Assembly (NCBI GenBank): GCA_963933205.1 | Contig: CAWVTK010000110.1 | Coordinates: 1 to 6,539 of the forward strand | Reading direction: 5' to 3' | Length of the DNA stretch: 6,539 nucleotides | From: UBA6772 sp963933205 | Lineage (GTDB): Bacteria; Bacteroidota; Bacteroidia; Flavobacteriales; UBA7430 | In this document: piece by piece, positions 1 to 5,887 of the stretch | Layout of the letters: the number at the start of each line of letters is the position of its first letter | Numbering within the stretch: position 1 is the stretch's first letter | Notes under the pieces: generated by a model | The model's database searches: none | Told to the model about the DNA's origin: nothing | The model's input: only the letters and a program-made list of their open reading frames with translations | Program-made: the position numbers and the translations under genes

Positions 1-102
1 CTTATTATACACGATTTACGACTTTCTAATTATGCACTAAAAGAAGGTTTAATTCATACACTACTAACAAAACCAGAGCAATGGCAAAAATCCTCATTAT
101 AG
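1..102 (+). CDS. C-terminal fragment of a Ppx/GppA-like phosphatase (partial)
   Basis: An open frame enters from the left edge and ends at TAG (100-102), giving 33 residues. The stretch LSNYALKEGLI at residues 8-18 resembles the conserved S-x-x-A/S-L-R/K-E-G-[VL] segment that closes the phosphatase core of exopolyphosphatase and guanosine pentaphosphate phosphatase (Ppx/GppA) proteins. Those enzymes hydrolyse inorganic polyphosphate or pppGpp in the cytoplasm. The fragment ends about 15 residues after this motif, which would fit the short form of about 300 residues without an extra HD-type domain. The reading frame overlaps the start of the next gene by 22 bases, which suggests co-transcription and translational coupling. 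The assignment rests on one short motif. The upstream sequence would settle it. Confidence 0.45.
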   Translation, partial: LIIHDLRLSNYALKEGLIHTLLTKPEQWQKSSL

Positions 103-1247
103 AAGATGAACAAGCTATTCGAAATGTACTTTCGAATATCATTCAAGAAGAAGATTCGAGCTATTTAGTTGAAGTTGCAGCCAACGGAATTGAAGGCTTA
201 GAAAAAATATCTAACGATACATTCGACCTGATACTTTGCGATATAAAAATGCCTAAAATGGACGGCATTGAATTACTAAGTAAGGTAATGGAAACGCAAC
301 CAGACCTTACTATAATTATGATTTCTGGCCATGGCGATATAGATACCGCTGTAGATTGTATAAAAAAAGGCGCCTTTGACTACATCTCTAAACCACCCGA
401 TCTTAACCGATTGCTAAACACAGTTAGAAATGGCTTAGATAGAAAAAGTTTGGTGGTGCAAAACAAGGTACTCAAGAAAAAAGTAAGTAAAAAATACGAG
501 ATGATTGGTAACTCTCCGGAGTTGGCTAAAATACATCAAATGATAGAACGCGTTGCCCCAACCGATGCAAGAGTGTTAATTACGGGCGCAAACGGAACAG
601 GTAAAGAACTTATTGCACATGCCATTCACCAGAAGAGTGAACGGAGTAAAGCTCCTATGGTTGAGGTTAACTGCGCTGCAATTCCATCAGAGCTTATTGA
701 ATCGGAATTGTTTGGACATGAAAAGGGTGCTTTTACCTCGGCAATAAAACAACGAAAGGGGAAATTTGAAACCGCTGATACCGGCACCTTATTTCTGGAT
801 GAAGTTGGAGACATGAGCTTAAAAGCCCAAGCAAAAGTCTTGAGAGCATTGCAAGAGCATAAAATTACACGCGTAGGGGGTGATAAAGAAATAAAGGTTA
901 ATGTGAGAGTATTAGCCGCTACAAACAAAGATTTACAAAAAGAAATTAAAGCAGGTAATTTTAGAGAAGATCTTTACCATCGTTTGGGTGTTATCTTAAT
1001 AAATAACCCTTCCTTAGACGAACGTAAAGAAGACATACCAATTCTTACAGATCACTTTAACAAACAAATTTGTGAGGAACATGGTATTACTGAAAAAACC
1101 TTTAGTCCAGAAGCACTTACAACCCTGCAAAGTTATTCGTGGTCCGGGAATATCAGAGAATTTAGAAATGTAATTGAACGTTTAATCATTTTATGTTCAG
1201 CCAGTGTAAGTAAAGAAGATGTAGAATCATTTGCAGGAAAACAATAA
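81..1247 (+). CDS. NtrC-type sigma-54 response regulator without a DNA-binding domain
   Basis: Cytoplasmic two-component response regulator of 388 residues. The receiver domain (about 1-120) has the acidic pair E8/D9, phospho-acceptor D54, S82 and K104. The AAA+ sigma-54 interaction domain (about 141-372) shows Walker A G169-x-x-G-T-G-K175, Walker B LFLDE with D240/E241, sensor-I AATN (279-282), arginine-finger region FREDLYHRL (294-302) and sensor-II WSGNIRE (354-360). Two features are unusual. The sigma-54 contact loop reads GAFTSA (216-221) where GAFTGA is usual. The protein also stops about 16 residues after the AAA+ lid, so the Fis-type helix-turn-helix of full NtrC proteins (about 440-470 residues) is missing. 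Helicobacter FlgR and chlamydial CtcC are known regulators of this shape, acting from solution without a DNA site. MAKILIIEDE is a typical receiver start, so ATG 81 is preferred despite the overlap with the upstream gene. No histidine kinase is visible here. Confidence 0.93.
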   Translation: MAKILIIEDEQAIRNVLSNIIQEEDSSYLVEVAANGIEGLEKISNDTFDLILCDIKMPKMDGIELLSKVMETQPDLTIIMISGHGDIDTAVDCIKKGAFDYISKPPDLNRLLNTVRNGLDRKSLVVQNKVLKKKVSKKYEMIGNSPELAKIHQMIERVAPTDARVLITGANGTGKELIAHAIHQKSERSKAPMVEVNCAAIPSELIESELFGHEKGAFTSAIKQRKGKFETADTGTLFLDEVGDMSLKAQAKVLRALQEHKITRVGGDKEIKVNVRVLAATNKDLQKEIKAGNFREDLYHRLGVILINNPSLDERKEDIPILTDHFNKQICEEHGITEKTFSPEALTTLQSYSWSGNIREFRNVIERLIILCSASVSKEDVESFAGKQ

Positions 1248-1249
1248 AC

Positions 1250-1501
1250 ATGAAAATACCTAAGTTTTTAGTTGGAGACAACACCGAGTGTCAAGACACT
1301 GTATTTATAATACACACAGAGTCGCCAAAATTTATCCTTAATCTGGATACAGACGATGTAATGTGGATGGACGACGATTTACCTGAACTTTTGGGAACAG
1401 CCGACGAGGCAGAACTCACAACTGCCATTAGCGAACTCTTAGCTCTTGCGGATGAGTTTTACCAAAGAGAAATTGACCGATACGAAGAACTAGAAGACTA
1501 G
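1250..1501 (+). CDS. Small acidic protein, conserved hypothetical
   Basis: An 83-residue cytoplasmic-type protein with no signal peptide or membrane segment. It starts 2 bases after the stop of the response regulator, so it is almost certainly translated from the same mRNA. The N-terminal half (MKIPKFLVGDNTE, then VFIIHTESPKFILNL) looks like a short beta-rich unit. The C-terminal half (about 52-83) is a strongly acidic predicted helix, rich in Glu and Ala and ending ReidRyEELED. From memory, small proteins starting MKIPK.L.GDN and containing an IHTE.P.FI segment recur in Bacteroidota genomes as an uncharacterised family. I recognise no enzyme or binding motif. Its place directly after the regulator suggests a linked role, but no function can be assigned. 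A terminator hairpin begins 20 bases after its stop. Confidence 0.8.
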   Translation: MKIPKFLVGDNTECQDTVFIIHTESPKFILNLDTDDVMWMDDDLPELLGTADEAELTTAISELLALADEFYQREIDRYEELED

Positions 1502-1520
1502 TACGGATAATGTTGACTAA

Positions 1521-1548
1521 AAAAAAACGAGCTCAAGCTCGTTTTTTT
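1521..1548. terminator. Bidirectional intrinsic terminator between convergent genes
   Basis: Left arm 1521-1532 (seven A, then CGAGC) pairs over 12 bp with right arm 1537-1548 (GCTCG, then seven T) around a TCAA tetraloop. A-tract and T-tract flank a GC-rich core, so the hairpin can terminate transcription from either side: the response regulator/83-aa unit on + and the 129-aa gene on -. The stop codon of the minus gene (1547-1549) lies within the outer arm. Confidence 0.9.
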
Positions 1549-1936
1549 ATGCATTATAAATTGACTCTCCCATAAGTACCAAACCTAAAACATCCGGATA
1601 TTTTGGTAAATTATTCCCAATTAACCCTAACAAATCACTATCATCCTGAGTATTTATCATTCCATCTATAAATACTTCTACATCTCTATCTAAGGTAAAA
1701 GTTCCCATAAAAGAATTCCATGTTTGGTCAGAAATCACCAACTTACTAACTACAGATACATATACACTTCCAAACTTTCGTGTCTGAAAATAATATTCGC
1801 GTTGTAACTCCCCATCTACAAGATCTTCTAAAACCTGAGAATTATAAACACCTAAATGATCGTCTTTCTTAGAGAAATCTGTTCCGAATGGTAAAAATTG
1901 GTGGGTACTTTGTCTGAGTGCGTAAGTTGTTGTCAT
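1547..1936 (-). CDS. 129-aa protein of unknown function
   Basis: The open frame extends upstream to an ATG at 2134, but I choose ATG 1936 (MTTTYALRQSTHQF). The extra 66 residues would run antisense through the leader ORF and promoter of the neighbouring unit and into the terminator arm, and they are hydrophobic and low in sequence character. From 1936 the product is a 129-residue soluble protein with no signal peptide, transmembrane segment or recognisable catalytic motif. It has mixed charged and aromatic content (QREYYFQTRKFGSVYVSVV at about 47-65) and an acidic, Asp-rich second half with LDRDVEVFIDGM (about 82-93). I do not recognise the family. It is transcribed alone and divergently from the hydroxylase leader and ends in the shared terminator. 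TTCATTTG at 1969-1962 on the minus strand is one mismatch from the -7 consensus, but I found no matching -33 element. Confidence 0.6.
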   Translation of the reverse strand: MTTTYALRQSTHQFLPFGTDFSKKDDHLGVYNSQVLEDLVDGELQREYYFQTRKFGSVYVSVVSKLVISDQTWNSFMGTFTLDRDVEVFIDGMINTQDDSDLLGLIGNNLPKYPDVLGLVLMGESIYNA

Positions 1937-1978
1937 AGCTTCTTGTTTTAATTCTACTTTACAAATGAAAGATATAGC

Positions 1979-1995
1979 TGTGACAATTTGTGACA
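1979..1995 (+). promoter_or_regulatory. 7-bp direct repeat upstream of the leader promoter, possible operator
   Basis: TGTGACA occurs twice, at 1979-1985 and 1989-1995, separated by ATT, so the period is 10 bases, about one helical turn. The pair ends 9 bases before the -33 element (2005-2008) and lies about 46 to 62 bases upstream of the predicted start of transcription. Tandem direct repeats at this distance are a common activator arrangement. The site also lies upstream of the divergent 129-aa gene. The protein that would bind is unknown. Confidence 0.4.
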
Positions 1996-2004
1996 CTTTA
2001 ATGA

Positions 2005-2035
2005 TTTGGATAACAAAGAAAGAATTGTATATTTG
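2005..2035 (+). promoter_or_regulatory. Bacteroidota-type promoter (TTTG, 19 bases, TATATTTG)
   Basis: TTTG at 2005-2008 and TATATTTG at 2028-2035 match the Bacteroidota -33/-7 consensus (TTTG and TAnnTTTG) without mismatch at a 19-base spacing. Transcription should start at about 2039-2043. The leader ATG lies at 2042, so the leader peptide would be translated from an mRNA that is leaderless or nearly so. Confidence 0.75.
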
Positions 2036-2041
2036 AAAAAG

Positions 2042-2092
2042 ATGAGCACTAAAAAAACATACTACTATTATTATTCGCACTCCACTCCATAG
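2042..2092 (+). CDS. Tyrosine-rich leader peptide of the phenylalanine hydroxylase attenuator
   Basis: A 16-codon ORF encodes MSTKKTYYYYYSHSTP and ends at TAG (2090-2092). Codons 7-11 (2060-2074: TAC TAC TAT TAT TAT) are five tyrosine codons in a row. There is no phenylalanine codon. The ORF begins within a few bases of the predicted transcription start and is followed by mutually exclusive antiterminator and terminator pairings ahead of the phenylalanine 4-monooxygenase gene. In leader-peptide attenuation, as established for the E. coli trp, his and phe leaders, ribosome stalling at codons of the scarce amino acid favours the antiterminator. By analogy, lack of charged tRNA-Tyr would let transcription continue into the hydroxylase, which makes tyrosine. 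The peptide itself probably has no function once made. The ORF and codon run are directly visible; the regulatory role is inferred. Confidence 0.75.
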   Translation: MSTKKTYYYYYSHSTP

Positions 2093-2141
2093 GGAATCGG
2101 ACAAATTGGTCGTACACAAATTTACAACCAACACCTATTCT
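2093..2141 (+). promoter_or_regulatory. Proposed antiterminator of the tyrosine attenuator
   Basis: The sequence directly after the leader stop can pair with the 5' arm of the downstream terminator. GGAAT (2093-2097) pairs with ATTCT (2137-2141, one G-U), GG (2099-2100) with CC (2134-2135), and TTGGT (2106-2110) with ACCAA (2127-2131). This leaves one single mismatch and a small internal loop, with a loop of about 16 bases at the tip. A ribosome paused on the Tyr codons (2060-2074) would leave 2093 onward free. One that reaches the TAG (2090-2092) would cover the start of this arm and release the terminator. Pairings were found by eye; no folding energy was computed. Confidence 0.55.
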
Positions 2142-2163
2142 ATAAAAGAATAGGTGTTTTTTT
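2130..2163 (+). terminator. Attenuator terminator upstream of phenylalanine 4-monooxygenase
   Basis: ACACCTATTCT (2131-2141) pairs over 11 bp with AGAATAGGTGT (2147-2157) around the loop ATAAA, with an added A2130-T2158 pair. A run of seven T (2157-2163) follows. The hairpin lies downstream of a promoter and a short leader ORF but 13 bases ahead of the hydroxylase ATG. It is therefore placed to stop transcription before the gene. Confidence 0.88.
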
Positions 2164-2176
2164 ATACCAAAAAATT

Positions 2177-2884
2177 ATGAAACAGGCATACGAAAACTAC
2201 AGCGCAGAAGACCAAGAGGTTTGGAAGCTACTTTTTAACCGTCAGAAAGAAAATTTAGCACTAAGAGCCTGCACCGAGTACAATGCTAGTTTAGAAAAAT
2301 TAGCGCCTTGCTTAAACGCAGCTGCTATTCCAAACTTTGATGACTTAAATATCTTTTTAAAACATCATACAAAATGGCAAATACATGTGGTACCTGGTTT
2401 AATTCCGGTAGATGATTTTTTTGATTTATTAGCCGATAAAAAATTCTGCTCTTCGACTTGGTTAAGAAAAAGAACTCAAATAGATTATTTAGAAGAGCCC
2501 GATATGTTTCACGATATTTTTGGGCACATCCCACTGTTAATGAATCCCACTTTTTCAAAATTTGCGCAGGCATTCGGAAAATTGGGTCAACAATTTAAAG
2601 GGAATAAAGAAATGCTAGAAAAACTGCAACGTATTTATTGGTTTACCATAGAATTTGGCCTCATTAAAGAAAACGGGGAAATTAAAGTATACGGAGCTGG
2701 TATAGCCTCCTCATTTGGAGAAACAAACCACGTATTTAGCCCAAAAATTAAACACATAAACTACAATGTTCACGATGTAATGAACAGTGAATTCGATACC
2801 GATATTATTCAAGAAAAATACTTTGTTATAAACAGCCTGGAGGAACTTAAGCAGAGCTTAAACGAGCTTAAAGAGATTGCTTAA
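2177..2884 (+). CDS. phhA: Phenylalanine 4-monooxygenase (phenylalanine hydroxylase)
   Basis: Cytoplasmic non-haem iron, tetrahydropterin-dependent enzyme that converts L-phenylalanine and O2 to L-tyrosine. At 235 residues it is close to the compact bacterial catalytic-domain-only form (about 260-300) and lacks the regulatory domain of the animal enzyme. The family signature PDMFHDIFGHIP (108-119) gives iron ligands H112 and H117, and YWFTIEFGL (154-162) gives the third ligand, E159. The substrate and pterin pocket is marked by RTQIDYLEEPD (99-109) and YGAGIASSFGE (172-182). No pterin-4a-carbinolamine dehydratase (phhB) gene is adjacent. The gene is alone in its transcript, behind a terminator and a Tyr-rich leader ORF. 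This suggests control by tyrosine supply and a biosynthetic use, unlike the catabolic PhhR-controlled enzyme of Pseudomonas. Its 3' end overlaps the convergent WYL regulator gene by 17 bases. Confidence 0.95.
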   Translation: MKQAYENYSAEDQEVWKLLFNRQKENLALRACTEYNASLEKLAPCLNAAAIPNFDDLNIFLKHHTKWQIHVVPGLIPVDDFFDLLADKKFCSSTWLRKRTQIDYLEEPDMFHDIFGHIPLLMNPTFSKFAQAFGKLGQQFKGNKEMLEKLQRIYWFTIEFGLIKENGEIKVYGAGIASSFGETNHVFSPKIKHINYNVHDVMNSEFDTDIIQEKYFVINSLEELKQSLNELKEIA

Positions 2885-3755
2885 ATTCTTTTAATTTAGA
2901 CAGCAAAGCAGTCGGTTTTACAACAACTACTTCGTCTGGAAAGGAGAGTAAAAAGCGCAATAGATTTTCAGAAAAACACACTTTTGCCTTAAAAACATAA
3001 AAATTGGTTTTTCCCTTTATAAGCAATTTAGTTTGCGGGTAGAATTGTATGAGCTGTGCGTAAGCTTTACGTTGAAGATGTAATTCTACCGTATGTAAAT
3101 TTTCTCCTTTAAAACCAAAACAATCAATAACCTGAACTTCTATTGATGGAGCGTAACGCTGAGATTTCTGTACAACATCTACTTGGCCAATACGATTGAT
3201 GTTAAATATGCGCGACTCTTTAGGTGCATTAGCTACATCTACGCCTACAACGCCTGTATAATTTGGCGTAAAAGAGATGGGTTCAAACAAACGGTTGGAG
3301 TCTGTATTTGAATTTAAAGAAGAGTAATTCATTAATTTAACCTGAAGCTTATCGCTGATGGCTTTAGACAATTTCTCAATTTTGAGTCCATTACTCGCAT
3401 TTAAAATGTTTTCCCCAATTTGGGCTTGCTCACTCATCATGTGGAGCTTCTTAAGAATATGTTCGGATAAGTTGTGGGATGCAGAAATACTTTTGATGGA
3501 CTGTCGAATCAGTAAAGATTCTTCGGCATTAAAAGCAAACTCATATTCTTGGCCCTGTTCTGTTGGAATAAAGTAACGATTCTCAAAGTCTACATCTAAA
3601 ATAAAACCCAGTTCCTCCAAAAGAACAAAATAGCGGTAAACGGTTCTTTTAGAAATTTCGAGAATGGATGCCAGCTCTACTGGAGTTCTTCTCTTAGATG
3701 CTTTTAACAAGCTTATTAGCTTAAATATGCGTAATATTTTTCTTTGTTCAACCAT
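2868..3755 (-). CDS. HTH/WYL-domain transcriptional regulator (YafY-like)
   Basis: A 295-residue cytoplasmic regulator. The N-terminal winged helix-turn-helix (about 5-65) contains the recognition segment ASILEISKRTVYRYFVLLEE (29-48), typical of HTH_11/DeoR-like domains. A helical linker (about 75-125) follows. The WYL-like domain (about 129-195) is degenerate: it keeps the KAI..., LFEPISF and FNINRIGQV segments, but the eponymous W-Y-L triplet is replaced by TGVVGVDVA (167-175). The C-terminal part (about 222-291, VELHLQRKAYAQL through FPDEVVVVKPTALL) matches the WCX extension. WYL domains are thought to sense nucleic acids or small ligands; the ligand here is unknown. The start at ATG 3755 places the HTH immediately at the N-terminus. 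It is divergent from the M1 peptidase across 60 bases and convergent with phhA, with a 17-base overlap and no clear terminator. TATATTTTG at 3776-3768 on the minus strand is a near match to the -7 element. Confidence 0.88.
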   Translation of the reverse strand: MVEQRKILRIFKLISLLKASKRRTPVELASILEISKRTVYRYFVLLEELGFILDVDFENRYFIPTEQGQEYEFAFNAEESLLIRQSIKSISASHNLSEHILKKLHMMSEQAQIGENILNASNGLKIEKLSKAISDKLQVKLMNYSSLNSNTDSNRLFEPISFTPNYTGVVGVDVANAPKESRIFNINRIGQVDVVQKSQRYAPSIEVQVIDCFGFKGENLHTVELHLQRKAYAQLIQFYPQTKLLIKGKTNFYVFKAKVCFSENLLRFLLSFPDEVVVVKPTALLSKLKEFKQSL

Positions 3756-3792
3756 TTACCTGAAAGCAAAATATAGTTTGTAGATTTACGTC

Positions 3793-3808
3793 GAATTTAA
3801 TTAAAATC
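3793..3808. repeat. AT-rich palindrome in the divergent intergenic region, possible operator
   Basis: TTTAATTAAA (3796-3805) is a perfect 10-bp palindrome. GA/TC pairs at 3793-3794 and 3807-3808 extend it to 16 bases with one mismatched pair. Two further inverted repeats surround it: TAGATTT (3781-3787) with AAATCTA (3804-3810), and TCGAAT (3791-3796) with ATTCGA (3810-3815). All lie just before the M1 peptidase ATG and upstream of the divergent WYL regulator, a usual place for an autoregulatory operator. AT-rich DNA yields such palindromes by chance, so this is tentative. Confidence 0.3.
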
Positions 3809-3815
3809 TATTCGA

Positions 3816-5717
3816 ATGAAAAGGCTTTTTCCAATACTTATTTGCTTAGGCTTCACACTTAGTACTTACAGCCAAACTTACTGGCAACAAGAAGCACATT
3901 ACCAAATGGATGTAAACTTCGATTCAGAAAATCATCGCTTCGATGGTTTGCAAGAATTAACGTTTACCAATCACGCTCCTGATACCTTAAACAAGGTTTA
4001 TTACCACCTCTACTTTAATGCTTTTCAACCAGGGAGCATGATGGATGTGAGGTCGAGAACAATTTTAGATCCGGACAGACGTGTAGGCGATAGAATTTCG
4101 AAGTTAAGTGAATCAGAAGTTGGAATACAACAAATAGTGAGCCTAAAACAAAACGGTATTGAGCTAAATTTTACCCACGACGGCACCATATTAGACGTTG
4201 ATTTAGCGGAAGCTATACTCCCCGGAGACACCGTTGTGTTTTCTATGAAATTTAAAGCGCAGGTACCTATACAAATTCGCCGTTCTGGAAGAATGAATAA
4301 GGAAGGAATTGACTATTCTATGTCTCAATGGTACCCTAAAATGTGCGAATACGATGCCGATGGTTGGCATACAAACCCTTACGTTGGTAGAGAGTTTTAC
4401 GGTATTTGGGGTTCTTTTGATGTGAAAATAAATATGGATGCTGCTTATACAATTGCTGCAACAGGAGTTTTACAAAATGCAGAAGAAATTGGCCATGGTT
4501 ATGCTGAACTAAAGGAAGATTTGAAACCAAGTAGACTTACCTGGAACTTTAAAGCCGATAGGGTACACGATTTTGTTTGGGCTGCGGATCCAGATTATAC
4601 ACACGATATTGTATTGAATGAAAAAGGACCTGACTTTCATCTTTTTTATCTTAAAGGAGAAGAAACAAAGGACTGGGAGCAGTTGGGTGAGTACATGATA
4701 AAAACCTTTGAATACGCAAATAAAAACTTTGGAACATACCCTTACCCCCACTACTCTATTATTCAGGGCGGCGATGGCGGAATGGAGTACCCTATGGCAA
4801 CCTTAATTACTGGAAATAGAAAACTAAAAAGTTTGGTTGGAGTATGCGTTCATGAGGCAATGCACAGTTGGTATCAGGGTTTACTTGCCACCAACGAAAG
4901 TCTATTCTCTTGGATGGACGAAGGCTTTACCTCATATGCATCAAACAGAATAGAACAACAGTTGTTTCCTGAAGATTGGAAAGATGCCCACAGTGGATCT
5001 TACAAAGGATACAAACGAATTGCAACTAGTAAGTACGAAGAGCCACTTTGCACACATGCAGATCACTTTAACACGAACTGGGCTTACGGTACAGCATCCT
5101 ATTCTAAGGGAGTTGTTATTTTAGATCAGCTTAGTCATATTGTTGGTCAAGAGCAGGTAGACCGTTCTTTAAAGCGCTATTTTAACGAGTGGAGCTATAA
5201 ACATCCTACTGCAAGCGATTTTAAAAGAATTGTAGAAAAGGAAAGTGGTATTGAGTTAGATTGGTACTTTGATTATTTTGTAAACACAACTAAAACTATC
5301 GACTATGCTATTGCAGAAGTTTCGGCCAGCCAAAACGGAACGGAAATTTTATTGAGCAAGGGTGAGATGCCTATGCCTATTGAAGTTGAGGTAAACTTAA
5401 AAGATGGAACTACTTTTAATTATTACATTCCAACGGTTTTGATGCGCGGCGAAAAAACAATGCCAAATTCGTATACACAACTTAATGACTGGCCATGGAC
5501 TAATCCTTACTACGTGCTTAAGCTAGAAAACAAAGTGCAAGATATTAAATCCATAAAATTACATCCCAATAAGGCTATTGCAGATGTAGAACCCTTAAAC
5601 GATCAACTTATACTGCCCCTAAAGTGGAAGTGGGAAAAACACAAGCTAAAGCTTACGGTAGTTTCCAAAAAGAAAAAAGGCAGCCTACAAATGCTCGTAA
5701 AAGTTAAGCTGAAATAA
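3816..5717 (+). CDS. Secreted M1-family zinc metallopeptidase (aminopeptidase-like)
   Basis: A 633-residue exported peptidase, probably acting in the periplasm or at the cell surface on peptide N-termini. The signal peptide is MKRLFPILICLGFTLSTYS, with likely cleavage before Q20. The M1 beta-sandwich N-terminal domain spans about 25-255. The catalytic domain has GGMEYP (321-326), the variant of the exopeptidase GxMEN motif common in this secreted subgroup. The zinc site is HEAMH (346-350), then 18 residues and E369 in WMDEG. Y429 in the ASYSKG segment is the likely transition-state tyrosine. The C-terminal region (about 495-633) is beta-rich and ends with a Lys-rich tail. It shows no T9SS sorting domain and is too short for the full helical domain of the long aminopeptidase N forms. 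ATG 3816 gives a proper signal peptide. The gene stands alone, divergent from the WYL regulator, and ends at a strong terminator 18 bases downstream. Confidence 0.92.
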   Translation: MKRLFPILICLGFTLSTYSQTYWQQEAHYQMDVNFDSENHRFDGLQELTFTNHAPDTLNKVYYHLYFNAFQPGSMMDVRSRTILDPDRRVGDRISKLSESEVGIQQIVSLKQNGIELNFTHDGTILDVDLAEAILPGDTVVFSMKFKAQVPIQIRRSGRMNKEGIDYSMSQWYPKMCEYDADGWHTNPYVGREFYGIWGSFDVKINMDAAYTIAATGVLQNAEEIGHGYAELKEDLKPSRLTWNFKADRVHDFVWAADPDYTHDIVLNEKGPDFHLFYLKGEETKDWEQLGEYMIKTFEYANKNFGTYPYPHYSIIQGGDGGMEYPMATLITGNRKLKSLVGVCVHEAMHSWYQGLLATNESLFSWMDEGFTSYASNRIEQQLFPEDWKDAHSGSYKGYKRIATSKYEEPLCTHADHFNTNWAYGTASYSKGVVILDQLSHIVGQEQVDRSLKRYFNEWSYKHPTASDFKRIVEKESGIELDWYFDYFVNTTKTIDYAIAEVSASQNGTEILLSKGEMPMPIEVEVNLKDGTTFNYYIPTVLMRGEKTMPNSYTQLNDWPWTNPYYVLKLENKVQDIKSIKLHPNKAIADVEPLNDQLILPLKWKWEKHKLKLTVVSKKKKGSLQMLVKVKLK

Positions 5718-5735
5718 TCGTGCTAGCTGATCGTT

Positions 5736-5764
5736 AAAACGCCTCCACTATGAGGCGTTTTTTT
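5736..5764 (+). terminator. Intrinsic terminator after the M1 peptidase gene
   Basis: AAAACGCCTC (5736-5745) pairs over 10 bp with GAGGCGTTTT (5752-5761) around a 6-base loop, followed by a T-run to 5764. It ends the transcript of the peptidase gene. Confidence 0.92.
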
Positions 5765-5887
5765 GTACAAAAACTTAGTGTTGCAAGGACTATTAAACAC
5801 CTTAAAATTCTATGAGATAGTGCTGGCAAAATTAGCAAGCTACTTGGTACAAACAGTACCTACTATTCATTAAAATTACCTAAACCT
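5765..5887. other. Gene-free spacer between two terminators
   Basis: About 120 bases between the M1 peptidase terminator and the terminator of the minus-strand gene. I see no ORF with coding character and no promoter match. The only structure is a weak hairpin, GGTAC/GTACC at 5846-5860 around AAACA, without a T-run. Confidence 0.6.

Noticed and set aside
626..928. Minus-strand open frame of 100 codons inside the response regulator gene
   Set aside because: It is opposite the conserved AAA+ core, and its translation has no recognisable feature.
1937..2134. Longer form of the 129-aa minus-strand gene starting at ATG 2134
   Set aside because: The added 66 residues lie antisense to the leader ORF and promoter and begin inside the terminator arm. 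The ATG at 1936 gives a more protein-like start.
2042..2176. T-box or other tRNA-sensing riboswitch before phhA
   Set aside because: No T-box sequence or specifier-stem structure is visible. The translated Tyr-rich ORF explains the layout better.
2844..2872. Imperfect 10-base repeats (GAGCTTAAA at 2854 and 2864) at the phhA 3' end
   Set aside because: They lie in the coding sequence of a Leu/Lys/Glu-rich helix, and the copies fall in different reading frames. Chance similarity is enough to explain them.
4025..4751. Minus-strand open frames of 64-80 codons inside the M1 peptidase gene
   Set aside because: They lie opposite a well-supported gene and show no motif or plausible start context.
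5846..5860. GGTAC/GTACC hairpin in the spacer
   Set aside because: Only 5 bp with no T-run and no nearby gene start; not supportable as a terminator or a regulatory RNA.
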